Source: Streptomyces silaceus
Lineage (GTDB): Bacteria > Actinomycetota > Actinomycetes > Streptomycetales > Streptomycetaceae
Direction of reading: 5' to 3'
Assembly: GCF_001419745.1 (NCBI RefSeq)
Contig: NZ_LIRJ01000435.1
Span: 1-40,868, forward strand
DNA: 40,868 nt
The position numbers were made by a program, and so were the translations under genes. Under the pieces are notes generated by a model, which did no database searches, was not told the origin of the DNA, and saw nothing but the letters and a program-made list of their open reading frames with translations. Below, piece after piece: positions 1 to 6,816 of this stretch (position 1 is its first letter; the number at the start of each line of letters is the position of its first letter).

Positions 1-14
1 CCGGGGAAGCCCTC

Positions 15-812
15 GTGTCCGGCGTACCCGCCGAGCCGGGCGAACCCGACGTATCCGCTGAACCGGCCGAACCCGGCGACCCGGGTGAACCGGGCGAGCC
101 CGGCGCCCCCGCCGAGGCCGCCGCCCCCACCCCTCTCCACGACGACCACCCCCTCGTCTCCTACGTCCTGCGGGTCAACGGCACCGACCGTCCCGTCACC
201 GACGCCTGGATCGGCGAGTCCCTGCTCTACGTCCTGCGCGAGCGCCTCGGTCTCGCCGGGGCCAAGGACGGCTGCTCGCAGGGCGAGTGCGGGGCCTGCA
301 ACGTCCAGGTGGACGGCCGGCTCGTCGCCTCCTGCCTGGTCCCCGCGGCCACCACCGCGGGCAGCGAGATCCGTACCGTCGAGGGCCTGGCCGTCGACGG
401 GCAGCCCTCCGACGTCCAGCGCGCGCTCGCCGCGTGCGGCGCGGTGCAGTGCGGTTTCTGCGTGCCCGGCATGGCCATGACGGTGCACGACCTCCTGGAG
501 GGCAACCCCGCCCCCAGCGACCTGGAGACCCGCCGCGCCCTGTGCGGCAACCTCTGCCGCTGCTCCGGCTACCGCGGCGTGCTCGACGCCGTGCGCGAGG
601 TCGTGGCCGAGCGCGAGGCGTCCGCCACCGCCGAGCCCGCCGCGCAGGACGGCCACGCCGACGAGGCGCGCATCCCGCACCAGGCGGGACCGGGCGCCGG
701 CGGCGTCCACCAGGGCGCGCCCGACGGGACGTACGACGCGGGACACGGCGGTGGATACGACGCACCCGAAGGGCCGCAGGGCCCCTACGGCCAGGACGGA
801 GCCCAGGCGTGA
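15..812 (+). CDS. Xanthine dehydrogenase-type [2Fe-2S] small subunit
   Basis: Electron-transfer subunit of a molybdenum hydroxylase (XdhC/CoxS type), cytoplasmic, expected to carry two [2Fe-2S] clusters between the molybdenum and FAD subunits. Residues 87, 92, 95 and 107 are the plant-ferredoxin-type cysteines (C-x4-C-x2-C-x11-C) and Cys146, 149, 181 and 183 form the second motif (CGFC and CRC). At 265 residues it is much longer than the usual 160 or so: the first 45 residues are a Pro/Glu/Gly-rich low-complexity stretch with collagen-like G-x-P triplets, and about 70 residues after the second cluster are Gly/Ala/His-rich. The GTG at 15 is the first visible start, but the frame is open to the window edge, so the true start may lie upstream. 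The stop overlaps the start of the next gene by 4 bp (GTGA), implying translational coupling. An FAD subunit would be expected just upstream. Confidence 0.9.
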   Translation: MSGVPAEPGEPDVSAEPAEPGDPGEPGEPGAPAEAAAPTPLHDDHPLVSYVLRVNGTDRPVTDAWIGESLLYVLRERLGLAGAKDGCSQGECGACNVQVDGRLVASCLVPAATTAGSEIRTVEGLAVDGQPSDVQRALAACGAVQCGFCVPGMAMTVHDLLEGNPAPSDLETRRALCGNLCRCSGYRGVLDAVREVVAEREASATAEPAAQDGHADEARIPHQAGPGAGGVHQGAPDGTYDAGHGGGYDAPEGPQGPYGQDGAQA

Positions 813-3106
813 GCAGCGAGGCCACCACCGCGACCGCGTCCGACCCGCAGGGCCCCGAGCAACTGCCGCACGGCATCGGCTCCTCGCTGCCGTCGGCCGA
901 GTGCCGCGCCAAGACCGAGGGCACCTTCCCGTACGCCTCCGACCTGTGGGCCGAGGGCCTGCTGTGGGCGGCGGTGCTGCGCTCCCCGCACGCCCACGCG
1001 CGCATCGTCTCGGTCGACACCACGCACGCGCTGGAGATGCCGGGCGTCCGCGCGGTCGTCACCCACCAGGACGTCCCGGGCGAGGTGCTGCACGGCCGCG
1101 GCGCGCCGGACCGGCCGGTCTTCGCCTCCGACGTCGTGCGCCACCACGGCGAGCCCATCGCCGCCGTCGCCGCCGACCACCCCGACACCGCGCGCATGGC
1201 GGCCGCCGCCGTCATCGTCGAGTACGAGGTGCTCGAACCGGTCACCGACCCGGAGAAGACCTTCGAGGCCGAGCCGCTCCACCCCGACGGCAACCTGATC
1301 CGCCACATCCCGCTGCGGCACGGCGACCCGGAGGCGGCGGGCGAACTCGTCGTCGAGGGGCTGTACCGCATCGGCCGCCAGGACCCGGCGCCGATCGGCG
1401 CGGAGGCCGGCCTCGCTGTGCCCCGCCCGGACGGGGGAGTGGAGCTCTATGTCGCCTCCACCGACCCGCACGCCGACCGCGACCGGGCCGCCGCCTGCTA
1501 CGGCCTGTCGCGCGACCAGGTGAAGGTCGTCGTCACCGGCGTGCCCGGCGCGACCGCGGACCGCGAGGACGCCAGCTTCCAACTCCCGCTCGGACTCCTG
1601 GCGTTGCGGACCGGCTGCCCGGTCAAGCTCACCGCGACCCGCGAGGAGTCCTTCCTCGGCCACGCCCACCGCCACCCCACGCTGCTCCGCTACCGCCACC
1701 ACGCGGACGCCGAGGGCCGCCTGGTCAAGGTGGAGGCGCAGATCCTGCTGGACGCGGGCGCGTACGCGGACACCTCCTCCGAGGCGCTCGCCGCGGCCGT
1801 CTCCTTCGCCTGCGGCCCCTACGTCGTGCCGAACGCCTTCATCGAGGGCTGGGCGGTGCGCACCAACAACCCGCCCTCCGGGCACGTACGGGGCGAGGGC
1901 GCCATGCAGGTGTGCGCCGCGTACGAGGCCCAAATGGACAAGATCGCCAAGAAGTTGGGGATCGACCCGGCCGAGGTGCGGCTGCGCAACGCCATGGCGA
2001 CGGGCGACATCCTGCCCACCGGACAGACCGTGACGTGCCCCGCCCCGGTGGCCGAACTCCTCGCCGCCGTACGGGACTTCCCGCTGCCCGAGCTGCCCAA
2101 GGACACCCCCGAGGAGGACTGGCTGCTGCCCGGCGGCCCCGAGGGCGCGGGCGAGCCCGCCGCGGTGCGCCGGGGCGTCGGCTACGGCCTCGGCATGGTC
2201 CAGCTCCTGGGCGCCGAGGGCACGGACGAGGTCTCCACGGCCACGGTGCGGGTCCAGGACGGCGTGGCGACGGTGATCTGCGCGGCCGTCGAGACCGGCC
2301 AGGGCTTCACCACGCTTGCCCGCCAGATCGTCCAGGAGACGCTCGGCATCGACGACGTGCGGGTCGCGCCGGTCGACACCGACCAGCCGCCCGCGGGGCC
2401 GAGCTGCCGGGGCCGCCACACCTGGGTGTCGGGCGGCGCGGTGGAGCGCGCGGCGAAGATGGTCCGCACCCAGCTGCTCCAGCCGCTGGCCCACAAGTTC
2501 GGCATGTCCACCGAGCTGCTCCAGATCACCGACGGCAAGATCACCTCGTACGACGGGGTCCTCTCCACGACCGTCACCGAGGCGATGGACGGCAAGGAGC
2601 TGTGGGCCACGGCCCAGTGCCGCCCCCACCCGACCGAGCCGCTGGACGAGGCCGGGCAGGGCGACGCCTTCGTCGGCATGGCGTTCTGCGCGATCCGCGC
2701 GGTGGTCGACGTCGACATCGAGATCGGTTCGGTCCGGGTCGTCGAGCTGGCCGTCGCCCAGGACGTCGGCCGCATCCTCAACCCCGCGCAGCTGCGGTCC
2801 CGCATCGAGGCGGGCGTCACCCAGGGTGTGGGCGCGGCCCTCACGGAGAACCTCCGCACGCCGCGCGGCCTGGTCCGCCACCCGGACCTCACGGGCTACG
2901 CCCTGCCCACCGCCCTGGACACCCCCGACATCCGCATCGTGAAGCTGGTCGAGGAGCGGGACGTCGTCGCGCCGTTCGGCGCGAAGGCGGCCAGCGCGGT
3001 CCCGGTCGTGACGTCCCCGGCGGCCGTCGCCTCCGCCGTCCGCGCGGCGACCGGCCGCCCGGTCAACCGCCTCCCGATCCGCCCGCAGGCCGCGGTGGCC
3101 CAGTAA
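809..3106 (+). CDS. Xanthine dehydrogenase-like molybdopterin-binding large subunit, atypical active site
   Basis: Large subunit of a xanthine oxidase-family hydroxylase, 765 residues from the GTG at 809 that overlaps the upstream stop; the longer open frame from 287 only duplicates coding sequence of the small subunit. The N-terminal aldehyde-oxidase a/b hammerhead is recognisable (segment with LRSPHAHARI) and the molybdopterin-binding domain follows, including ETGQGFTTLARQIVQE and the C-terminal AVAQDVGRILNP stretch. Hallmark residues are missing: the family GGxFGGK loop is replaced by VPGATADRED, RGFGxPQ reads RGEGAMQ, and GAKGVGE near the C-terminus reads GAKAASA, so the catalytic glutamate position (residue 730) is alanine. 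Overall length and fold features are normal, so this is divergence, not a broken gene. The substrate cannot be told from sequence; purine oxidation is doubtful. Confidence 0.88.
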   Translation: MSSEATTATASDPQGPEQLPHGIGSSLPSAECRAKTEGTFPYASDLWAEGLLWAAVLRSPHAHARIVSVDTTHALEMPGVRAVVTHQDVPGEVLHGRGAPDRPVFASDVVRHHGEPIAAVAADHPDTARMAAAAVIVEYEVLEPVTDPEKTFEAEPLHPDGNLIRHIPLRHGDPEAAGELVVEGLYRIGRQDPAPIGAEAGLAVPRPDGGVELYVASTDPHADRDRAAACYGLSRDQVKVVVTGVPGATADREDASFQLPLGLLALRTGCPVKLTATREESFLGHAHRHPTLLRYRHHADAEGRLVKVEAQILLDAGAYADTSSEALAAAVSFACGPYVVPNAFIEGWAVRTNNPPSGHVRGEGAMQVCAAYEAQMDKIAKKLGIDPAEVRLRNAMATGDILPTGQTVTCPAPVAELLAAVRDFPLPELPKDTPEEDWLLPGGPEGAGEPAAVRRGVGYGLGMVQLLGAEGTDEVSTATVRVQDGVATVICAAVETGQGFTTLARQIVQETLGIDDVRVAPVDTDQPPAGPSCRGRHTWVSGGAVERAAKMVRTQLLQPLAHKFGMSTELLQITDGKITSYDGVLSTTVTEAMDGKELWATAQCRPHPTEPLDEAGQGDAFVGMAFCAIRAVVDVDIEIGSVRVVELAVAQDVGRILNPAQLRSRIEAGVTQGVGAALTENLRTPRGLVRHPDLTGYALPTALDTPDIRIVKLVEERDVVAPFGAKAASAVPVVTSPAAVASAVRAATGRPVNRLPIRPQAAVAQ

Positions 3107-3147
3107 TCCAGGAGCGCCCGGGACGACGGCGCTGGCACGATGAGGTC

Positions 3148-3705
3148 ATGACCACAGGTACCTCTGAACCCGCCGGTGTCGTCGTCATCACCGGCATCAT
3201 GGCCTCCGGCAAGTCCACGGTCGCGCAGGCGCTCGCCGAGCGGCTGACGAAGGCCGCGCACGTGCGGGGCGACGTGTTCCGCCGCATGGTCGTCTCCGGC
3301 GCGGTGCCGTACGAGCCGGGGGCCGGCGGCGAGGCCGAGGCCCAACTCCGGCTGCGCTACGGCCTGTCGGCGTCGACCGCCGACGCGTACGCCGCGGCGG
3401 GCTTCACCGCGATCGTCCAGGACGTGATCCTGGGCGAGGAGTTGAAGTCGTACGTGGAACTCGTGCGCACCCGCCCCCTGTACGTCGTCGTGCTCGCCCC
3501 GCGCCCCGCGGCGGTCGCCGCCCGCGAGGAGGGCCGCGGCAAGACGGGGTACGGCGCGTGGACGGTCGAGGACCTGGACGCGGCCCTGCGCGAGCAGACC
3601 CCGAGGATCGGACTCTGGCTGGACAGCTCGGAGTTGACGGTCGACGAGACGGTGGACGCGATCCTGGAGAGGCTGGGGGAGGCGCGGGTGGACGTGTCCT
3701 CCTGA
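3148..3705 (+). CDS. Small P-loop kinase-like ATPase (AAA family)
   Basis: A 185-residue cytoplasmic P-loop protein. The Walker A motif GIMASGKST is at residues 16-24, followed by a mixed a/b core with an IVQDVILG strand, a YVVVLAPRP strand near residue 110 and a basic lid-like stretch (AAREEGRGKTGYG). The layout resembles chloramphenicol phosphotransferase/gluconate kinase-like P-loop kinases rather than a multi-subunit AAA machine, so small-molecule phosphorylation is likely but the substrate is unknown. ATG 3148 was chosen because it lies just before the P-loop with GAGG 5 bases upstream; the long frame running in from 751 is an overlap shadow of the dehydrogenase gene. It follows the molybdopterin subunit by 41 bp and may be co-transcribed. 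Its stop codon lies in the first unit of a tandem repeat. Confidence 0.82.
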   Translation: MTTGTSEPAGVVVITGIMASGKSTVAQALAERLTKAAHVRGDVFRRMVVSGAVPYEPGAGGEAEAQLRLRYGLSASTADAYAAAGFTAIVQDVILGEELKSYVELVRTRPLYVVVLAPRPAAVAAREEGRGKTGYGAWTVEDLDAALREQTPRIGLWLDSSELTVDETVDAILERLGEARVDVSS

Positions 3706-3777
3706 GAGGGCCTTCTGAGGGGGCCTTCTGCGATGCCCTTCTGCGAGGGCCTCCTGAGAGGTTCTTCTGAGCAGCCC
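3700..3777. repeat. Six tandem copies of a 13-bp unit
   Basis: Six contiguous 13-bp units, consensus TYCTGMGAGGGCC, start at 3700, 3713, 3726, 3739, 3752 and 3765; a degenerate seventh (CCGAGAGG) follows. Units 1 and 4 differ at 2 of 13 positions, and units 3 and 6 are the most diverged. The first copy contains the stop codon of the upstream kinase gene, and the array fills the space between two convergent genes. It is not an obvious hairpin. A slippage-prone minisatellite is the simplest reading. Confidence 0.8.
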
Positions 3778-3785
3778 CCGAGAGG

Positions 3786-4646
3786 TCACCAGATGCCGTC
3801 CTCCGGGTCGCTGCGGCCCGCGGAGCTCGTCAGGACGGGGGTGACGGCCAGCAGGCCGGCGTCCTCGGGGTGGACCAGGGTCGGGTACACGACCCGGGGG
3901 ACCGGCAGCCGGTGGGCGTCGTCGGCGGAGCGGCGCAGGGCCGTCTGCCAGTGCATCATGAACTGGAGACCCTGGCTCCGGCGGCCGGGCGCCGCCAAGT
4001 GGCGTGTGGCGCCCAGGAGTTCCCCGGTGTCGTCCGGGGCGGCCGTGCCGGCGGCGTCCCGGGAGGCGGGCGCGCTCGCGCTCAGCGGAGGTGGCGGCGG
4101 AAGGGGCGGGGACGCCGTGTTCCGGACGATCTGCTCCCACTCGCCCTGCGGGTAGCCGAACACACGGCACGTCCACGTCCGCGTGCCGCCCGCCTCGCGG
4201 CACACGAGGTCGGCGCGGATCTCCAGCAGCCCGCTGTGGCCGACCGGAGCCATGAGCCTCAGGTGCCGCATCGCGGTCGGCCCCGTGTGCAGCCAGAGGA
4301 AGGTGCCGTCCTCACGGCCGCCGATGACATGGGCCGGTTCCTCGTTCAGATGGACGGTGACCCTGGCCTCGTCCAGGTCGGCGCCCGCGGTCTGCTTGAT
4401 GACGGCGATCACTTCGGGGGCGTCGCCCTCGCCCTCGCGGACGTCGGTCTCGTGGACGATGAACCGAGGGCAGTCCGCCTTGTCCCGCTCGTCCCTGGCC
4501 AGGTCCTGCTGTGCGCGCTGCGCCGCCAGTTGGGCGTCGGTCGCCTGCTTGGCCACCCGGGCCTGCCACCACGCGACGGCGACCGCGCCGCCGGCGACGG
4601 CGGAGTTCGCCGCCGTGATGTAGTCCCCTGCCTCCACCCGGCACAC
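3786..4646 (-). CDS. Hypothetical protein with N-terminal membrane segment and proline-rich linker
   Basis: I do not recognise a named family. Up to 286 residues from GTG 4646; the GTG at 4637 is equally possible and is better spaced from an AAGGGG ribosome-binding site. Residues about 10-26 form one short hydrophobic helix, followed by a charged, probably coiled-coil stretch rich in Gln/Ala/Arg/Asp (residues 30-56). A b-rich domain covers roughly residues 60-170 (VIAVIKQT, VTVHLNE, LLEIRADLVC). A PPLPPPPPL linker follows, then a variable tail. The order (helix, coiled coil, b-domain) suits a signal-anchored protein with its globular part on one face of the membrane. It converges on the kinase gene across the 13-bp repeat array, and its 5' side faces the tRNA-Cys terminator. 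Confidence 0.65.
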   Translation of the reverse strand: MCRVEAGDYITAANSAVAGGAVAVAWWQARVAKQATDAQLAAQRAQQDLARDERDKADCPRFIVHETDVREGEGDAPEVIAVIKQTAGADLDEARVTVHLNEEPAHVIGGREDGTFLWLHTGPTAMRHLRLMAPVGHSGLLEIRADLVCREAGGTRTWTCRVFGYPQGEWEQIVRNTASPPLPPPPPLSASAPASRDAAGTAAPDDTGELLGATRHLAAPGRRSQGLQFMMHWQTALRRSADDAHRLPVPRVVYPTLVHPEDAGLLAVTPVLTSSAGRSDPEDGIW

Positions 4647-4737
4647 CCCTTGCCCCGCGGCCCCCGCGCGTCGTCGGCGCGGTCACCCTACCGACGGCGG
4701 GGAGGGGCGAGTGGGGCAACGCGAAAGAGGCATGCGA

Positions 4738-4766
4738 AAGGGGTGGCCCTTGTGGGGCCACCCCTT
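4738..4766 (-). terminator. Rho-independent terminator after tRNA-Cys
   Basis: Perfect 12-bp inverted repeat (4738-4749 with 4755-4766, loop TTGTG) lying 31 bases past the 3' end of the tRNA on the minus strand. The 3' arm ends in CCCCTT and a further T follows, giving a short U tract in the tRNA transcript. There is no competing gene end on the other side. Confidence 0.8.
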
Positions 4767-4796
4767 GATCACGGAACGGCGCCGTCGCGCCGCCGG

Positions 4797-4868
4797 AGGC
4801 CGTGGCGGGAATCGAACCCGCGTAACTGGATTTGCAGTCCAGCCCCTGAGCCATTCGGGCACACGGCC
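4797..4868 (-). tRNA. tRNA-Cys (GCA)
   Basis: On the minus strand the sequence folds as a standard cloverleaf: 7-bp acceptor stem GGCCGTG/CACGGCC (4862-4868 with 4798-4804), anticodon stem CTGGA/TCCAG with loop CTGCAAA giving anticodon GCA, and T arm with GGTTCGATTCC. The discriminator base (complement of 4797) is U, the expected identity element for cysteine tRNA. CCA is not encoded. The length is 72 bases. Confidence 0.97.
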
Positions 4869-4908
4869 AAGTCGTCGCCGGTTCGCCGACCGCCGACCTG
4901 ACTCCTTG

Positions 4909-4938
4909 AACGTATCCGGGCCCCGGCCGGGGCCTCAA
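4909..4938 (-). promoter_or_regulatory. Probable tRNA-Cys promoter
   Basis: On the minus strand TTGAGG (4938-4933) is separated by 18 bases from TACGTT (4914-4909), matching HrdB-type -35 and -10 hexamers, with the tRNA 5' end about 40 bases downstream. The spacer contains the perfect palindrome GGCCCCGGCCGGGGCC. The remainder of 4869-5091 shows no gene. Confidence 0.55.
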
Positions 4939-5091
4939 GGGATCACGGGGTGGTGCAATGGGACTGCCATGTGGCGTTCATGAAGCGGCGGATCCGGCCG
5001 GTTCCCGCGGCGCGTGGCGCGACCGGCGGACGGGATCCGCCGGGCAGTCGAGAAGTCGAGCGGGACCCACGAAAGAGGAGAGACCTCCGGC

Positions 5092-5760
5092 ATGGCCGTC
5101 ATCCACCAGACCACCCTCAAACCGACCAAGCTGGAGCTGCTCGACGCCTGGCTTCCCACGCGCCCCTGGTACCGGGGCGGCCCGGACGGGCCGCGGCTGG
5201 CGAAGGCGGGCGGCTTCCGTCTCGACGACCCGGCGGGCGAGGTCGGCATCGAGGTCATGGCGGTCACCGACACCTCCGGCGCCGAACCGGTCACCTACCT
5301 CGTGCCCCTCACCTACCGCGGCGCCCCGCTCGACGGCGCGGAGCACGCCCTCGTCGGCACCATGGAACACGGGGTGCTGGGGCGGCGCTGGGCCTACGAC
5401 GGCTGCCACGACCCCGCGCTGGTCGACCGGTTCCTCGCCCTGGCCGAGGGCCGCACGCGGGCCCAGGACCAGAACGTGACGGACGCCGTCGACGAGGACG
5501 TCACCGTCTCCTGGAGCGGCGAGGGCGCCGCCTTCGCCGCCCTCGTCACCGGCGCCACCGCCGCCGACGACGAGGAGGGCACCGAGCTGACCGCGCCGGG
5601 CGGCGCGGCCTTCCGCCTCCAGCGGGTCCTGTGCCCCGCCGCGGACGGCGCGTCCGTGCCCGCTCCCGAGGGCGCGGCCGGCCATGTCGCGGGGGCGTGG
5701 GGGCTGCCCGACGGCACGCGGGTCAGGGGGACGTTCGTCGTGCTGCGCGCGGGCGCCTGA
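5092..5760 (+). CDS. Stand-alone maltokinase N-terminal cap-like protein
   Basis: A 222-residue soluble protein. Its opening (IHQTTLKPTKLELLDAWLP, followed by RPWYRGG) and the succeeding b-rich segment with TYLVPLTYRGAPL and a GTMEHGVLGRRWAYDGCHDP-like stretch resemble the N-terminal cap of maltokinase (Pep2/Mak) and of trehalose synthase-maltokinase fusions, from family knowledge. The kinase domain that normally follows is absent: the gene ends cleanly at 5760. ATG 5092 has AGGAGAG about 8 bases upstream; the in-frame start at 5014 has no comparable site. It may bind glucan or maltose-1-phosphate-pathway intermediates, but that is inference. It stands alone between tRNA-Cys and the DinB-like gene and is followed by a strong palindrome. 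Confidence 0.75.
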   Translation: MAVIHQTTLKPTKLELLDAWLPTRPWYRGGPDGPRLAKAGGFRLDDPAGEVGIEVMAVTDTSGAEPVTYLVPLTYRGAPLDGAEHALVGTMEHGVLGRRWAYDGCHDPALVDRFLALAEGRTRAQDQNVTDAVDEDVTVSWSGEGAAFAALVTGATAADDEEGTELTAPGGAAFRLQRVLCPAADGASVPAPEGAAGHVAGAWGLPDGTRVRGTFVVLRAGA

Positions 5761-5778
5761 CGCGCGGGACGCGAGGAG

Positions 5779-5820
5779 GACCCAACTAGGCCAGGAGCTG
5801 GCCTAGTCGGGTCCTAGCGT
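5779..5820 (+). promoter_or_regulatory. Palindromic operator overlapping a predicted promoter
   Basis: A perfect inverted repeat with arms ACTAGGCCAG (5785-5794) and CTGGCCTAGT (5798-5807) around GAG, extended by GACCC/GGGTC after one mismatch. A -10-like TAGCGT lies at 5815-5820, which places the palindrome over the -35 region of a promoter for the DinB-like gene at 5863. It could also terminate the upstream gene, but no T run follows. Confidence 0.5.
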
Positions 5821-5862
5821 GGTGCTCCACCGGCCGAGCGGCACGCAGGAAAGGCGGACACC

Positions 5863-6459
5863 ATGCCCGAGACCAGGAGCATCGAAGAGACGGTCACCGG
5901 AGAGACGGCCACCGAGGCGGCGGCCACCGAAGAGGCGGTCGGCGCGACCGTCGACGACGGGCGCGGTGACCTGCTGGACGCCCTCGCCGGCCACCGGACC
6001 ATGCTCCGCCACACCGTCCGCGACCTCACCGACGAGCAGGCCGGGCTGCGCACCACGGTGAGCGAGCTGTGCCTGGGCGGCCTGATCAAGCACGTCACGT
6101 CGGTCGAGCGGGTGTGGACGGCGTTCATCCAGGACGGCCTGCCGGCCCTCGGCGCCGTGACCGACATGACCGAGGAGGACTGGGCCCGCCGCGCCGAGGA
6201 GTTCCGGATGCTGCCCGGCGAGACGCTGGCGGGCGTGCTGGAGGCCTACGCCGAGGCCGCCCGCCGCACCGACGAGGTGGTGGGCGCCCTGCCGGACCTC
6301 GACGTCACCCACCCGCTGCCGGAGGCCCCGTGGTCCGAGCCGGGCGGCCGGTGGTCGGCCCGCAGGACGCTGCTGCACATCATCGGTGAGACCGCCCAGC
6401 ACGCGGGCCACGCCGACATCATCCGGGAGTCGCTGGACGGCGGCCGCAGCATGGGCTGA
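5863..6459 (+). CDS. DinB/DUF664-family protein (metal-dependent four-helix bundle)
   Basis: A 198-residue cytoplasmic protein. After a 40-residue Thr/Glu/Ala-rich N-terminus comes a four-helix bundle typical of the DinB/DUF664 superfamily. Candidate metal-binding histidines are in GGLIKHVTSVERVW (near residue 76) and in LLHIIGETAQHAGHADIIR (near residues 173-186), which is the usual histidine-triad arrangement. Family members in actinomycetes include mycothiol-dependent transferases and many of unknown function, so thiol-transferase or stress roles are possible but unproven. ATG 5863 is preceded by GGAAAGGCGGA. Transcription probably starts at the palindrome-controlled promoter near 5815-5820. 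Confidence 0.85.
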   Translation: MPETRSIEETVTGETATEAAATEEAVGATVDDGRGDLLDALAGHRTMLRHTVRDLTDEQAGLRTTVSELCLGGLIKHVTSVERVWTAFIQDGLPALGAVTDMTEEDWARRAEEFRMLPGETLAGVLEAYAEAARRTDEVVGALPDLDVTHPLPEAPWSEPGGRWSARRTLLHIIGETAQHAGHADIIRESLDGGRSMG

Positions 6460-6491
6460 CGGACGGCCGGGGAACCCGCCGGCCTCGACCG

Positions 6492-6686
6492 ACGTCATTC
6501 GTCTTCAAGCGCAGCCGGTGGGGGACCAGCCGCTATGTCTACAACGCCGCCAGCCCCGTGGGATTCGTCCTGATCCTCGCCGCCGTCGCCTTCGCGGGCG
6601 GCATGCTGTTCTCCACGTACTCCAGCTCGCGCTGGAGCGAGGGCGAACTGCGGGACGCCGCCGAGGTCGAGGACGGCACCTGCTGA
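6492..6686 (+). CDS. Small single-pass membrane protein with an apparent ACG start
   Basis: A 64-residue reading frame: a basic N-terminus (SFVFKRSRWGTSRYVYN) leads into a hydrophobic helix (VGFVLILAAVAFAGGMLF) and an acidic tail ending EDGTC. The basic-Trp/Tyr-helix pattern and codon usage look like a genuine small membrane protein. No ATG or TTG lies in frame upstream, and the only GTG, at about 6567, would delete the N-terminus and has no ribosome-binding site. ACG at 6492 sits exactly where a Met would start the natural sequence, suggesting a non-standard ACG start, an ATG-to-ACG mutation, or a base-call error. Function is unknown; it lies 32 bp after the DinB-like gene. Confidence 0.5.
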   Translation, partial: TSFVFKRSRWGTSRYVYNAASPVGFVLILAAVAFAGGMLFSTYSSSRWSEGELRDAAEVEDGTC

Positions 6687-6701
6687 CGCCGGGCCGCCCG
6701 G

Positions 6702-6752
6702 TGCGTCGTACGGCCCCATGAGCCGTACGGCCCGGTGAGTCGTACGACCAAG
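6702..6752. repeat. Three tandem 17-bp repeats with CGTACG cores upstream of an MFS exporter
   Basis: Three contiguous 17-bp units begin at 6702, 6719 and 6736, each starting TGNGYCGTACG and centred on a palindromic CGTACG core (the third contains the perfect palindrome GTCGTACGAC). They fill the space upstream of the exporter promoter and look like an array of operator half-sites or a cooperative binding site. Confidence 0.6.
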
Positions 6753-6816
6753 GGACCAGAAGGTCACCGCCCACGGACAGGGGCCACCGGGCGTGATGCC
6801 CCTTACGCTGGCCGAC

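Noticed and set aside
785..2881. 698-residue open frame on the minus strand opposite the molybdopterin subunit
   Set aside because: Very high GC third positions create long antisense frames. The sequence is low-complexity Arg/Gly/Asp-rich without protein-like hydrophobic patterning, while the sense frame has clear domains.
4797..4868. Possible integration site (att) at tRNA-Cys
   Set aside because: No integrase gene, no duplicated tRNA 3' end and no phage genes in the window.
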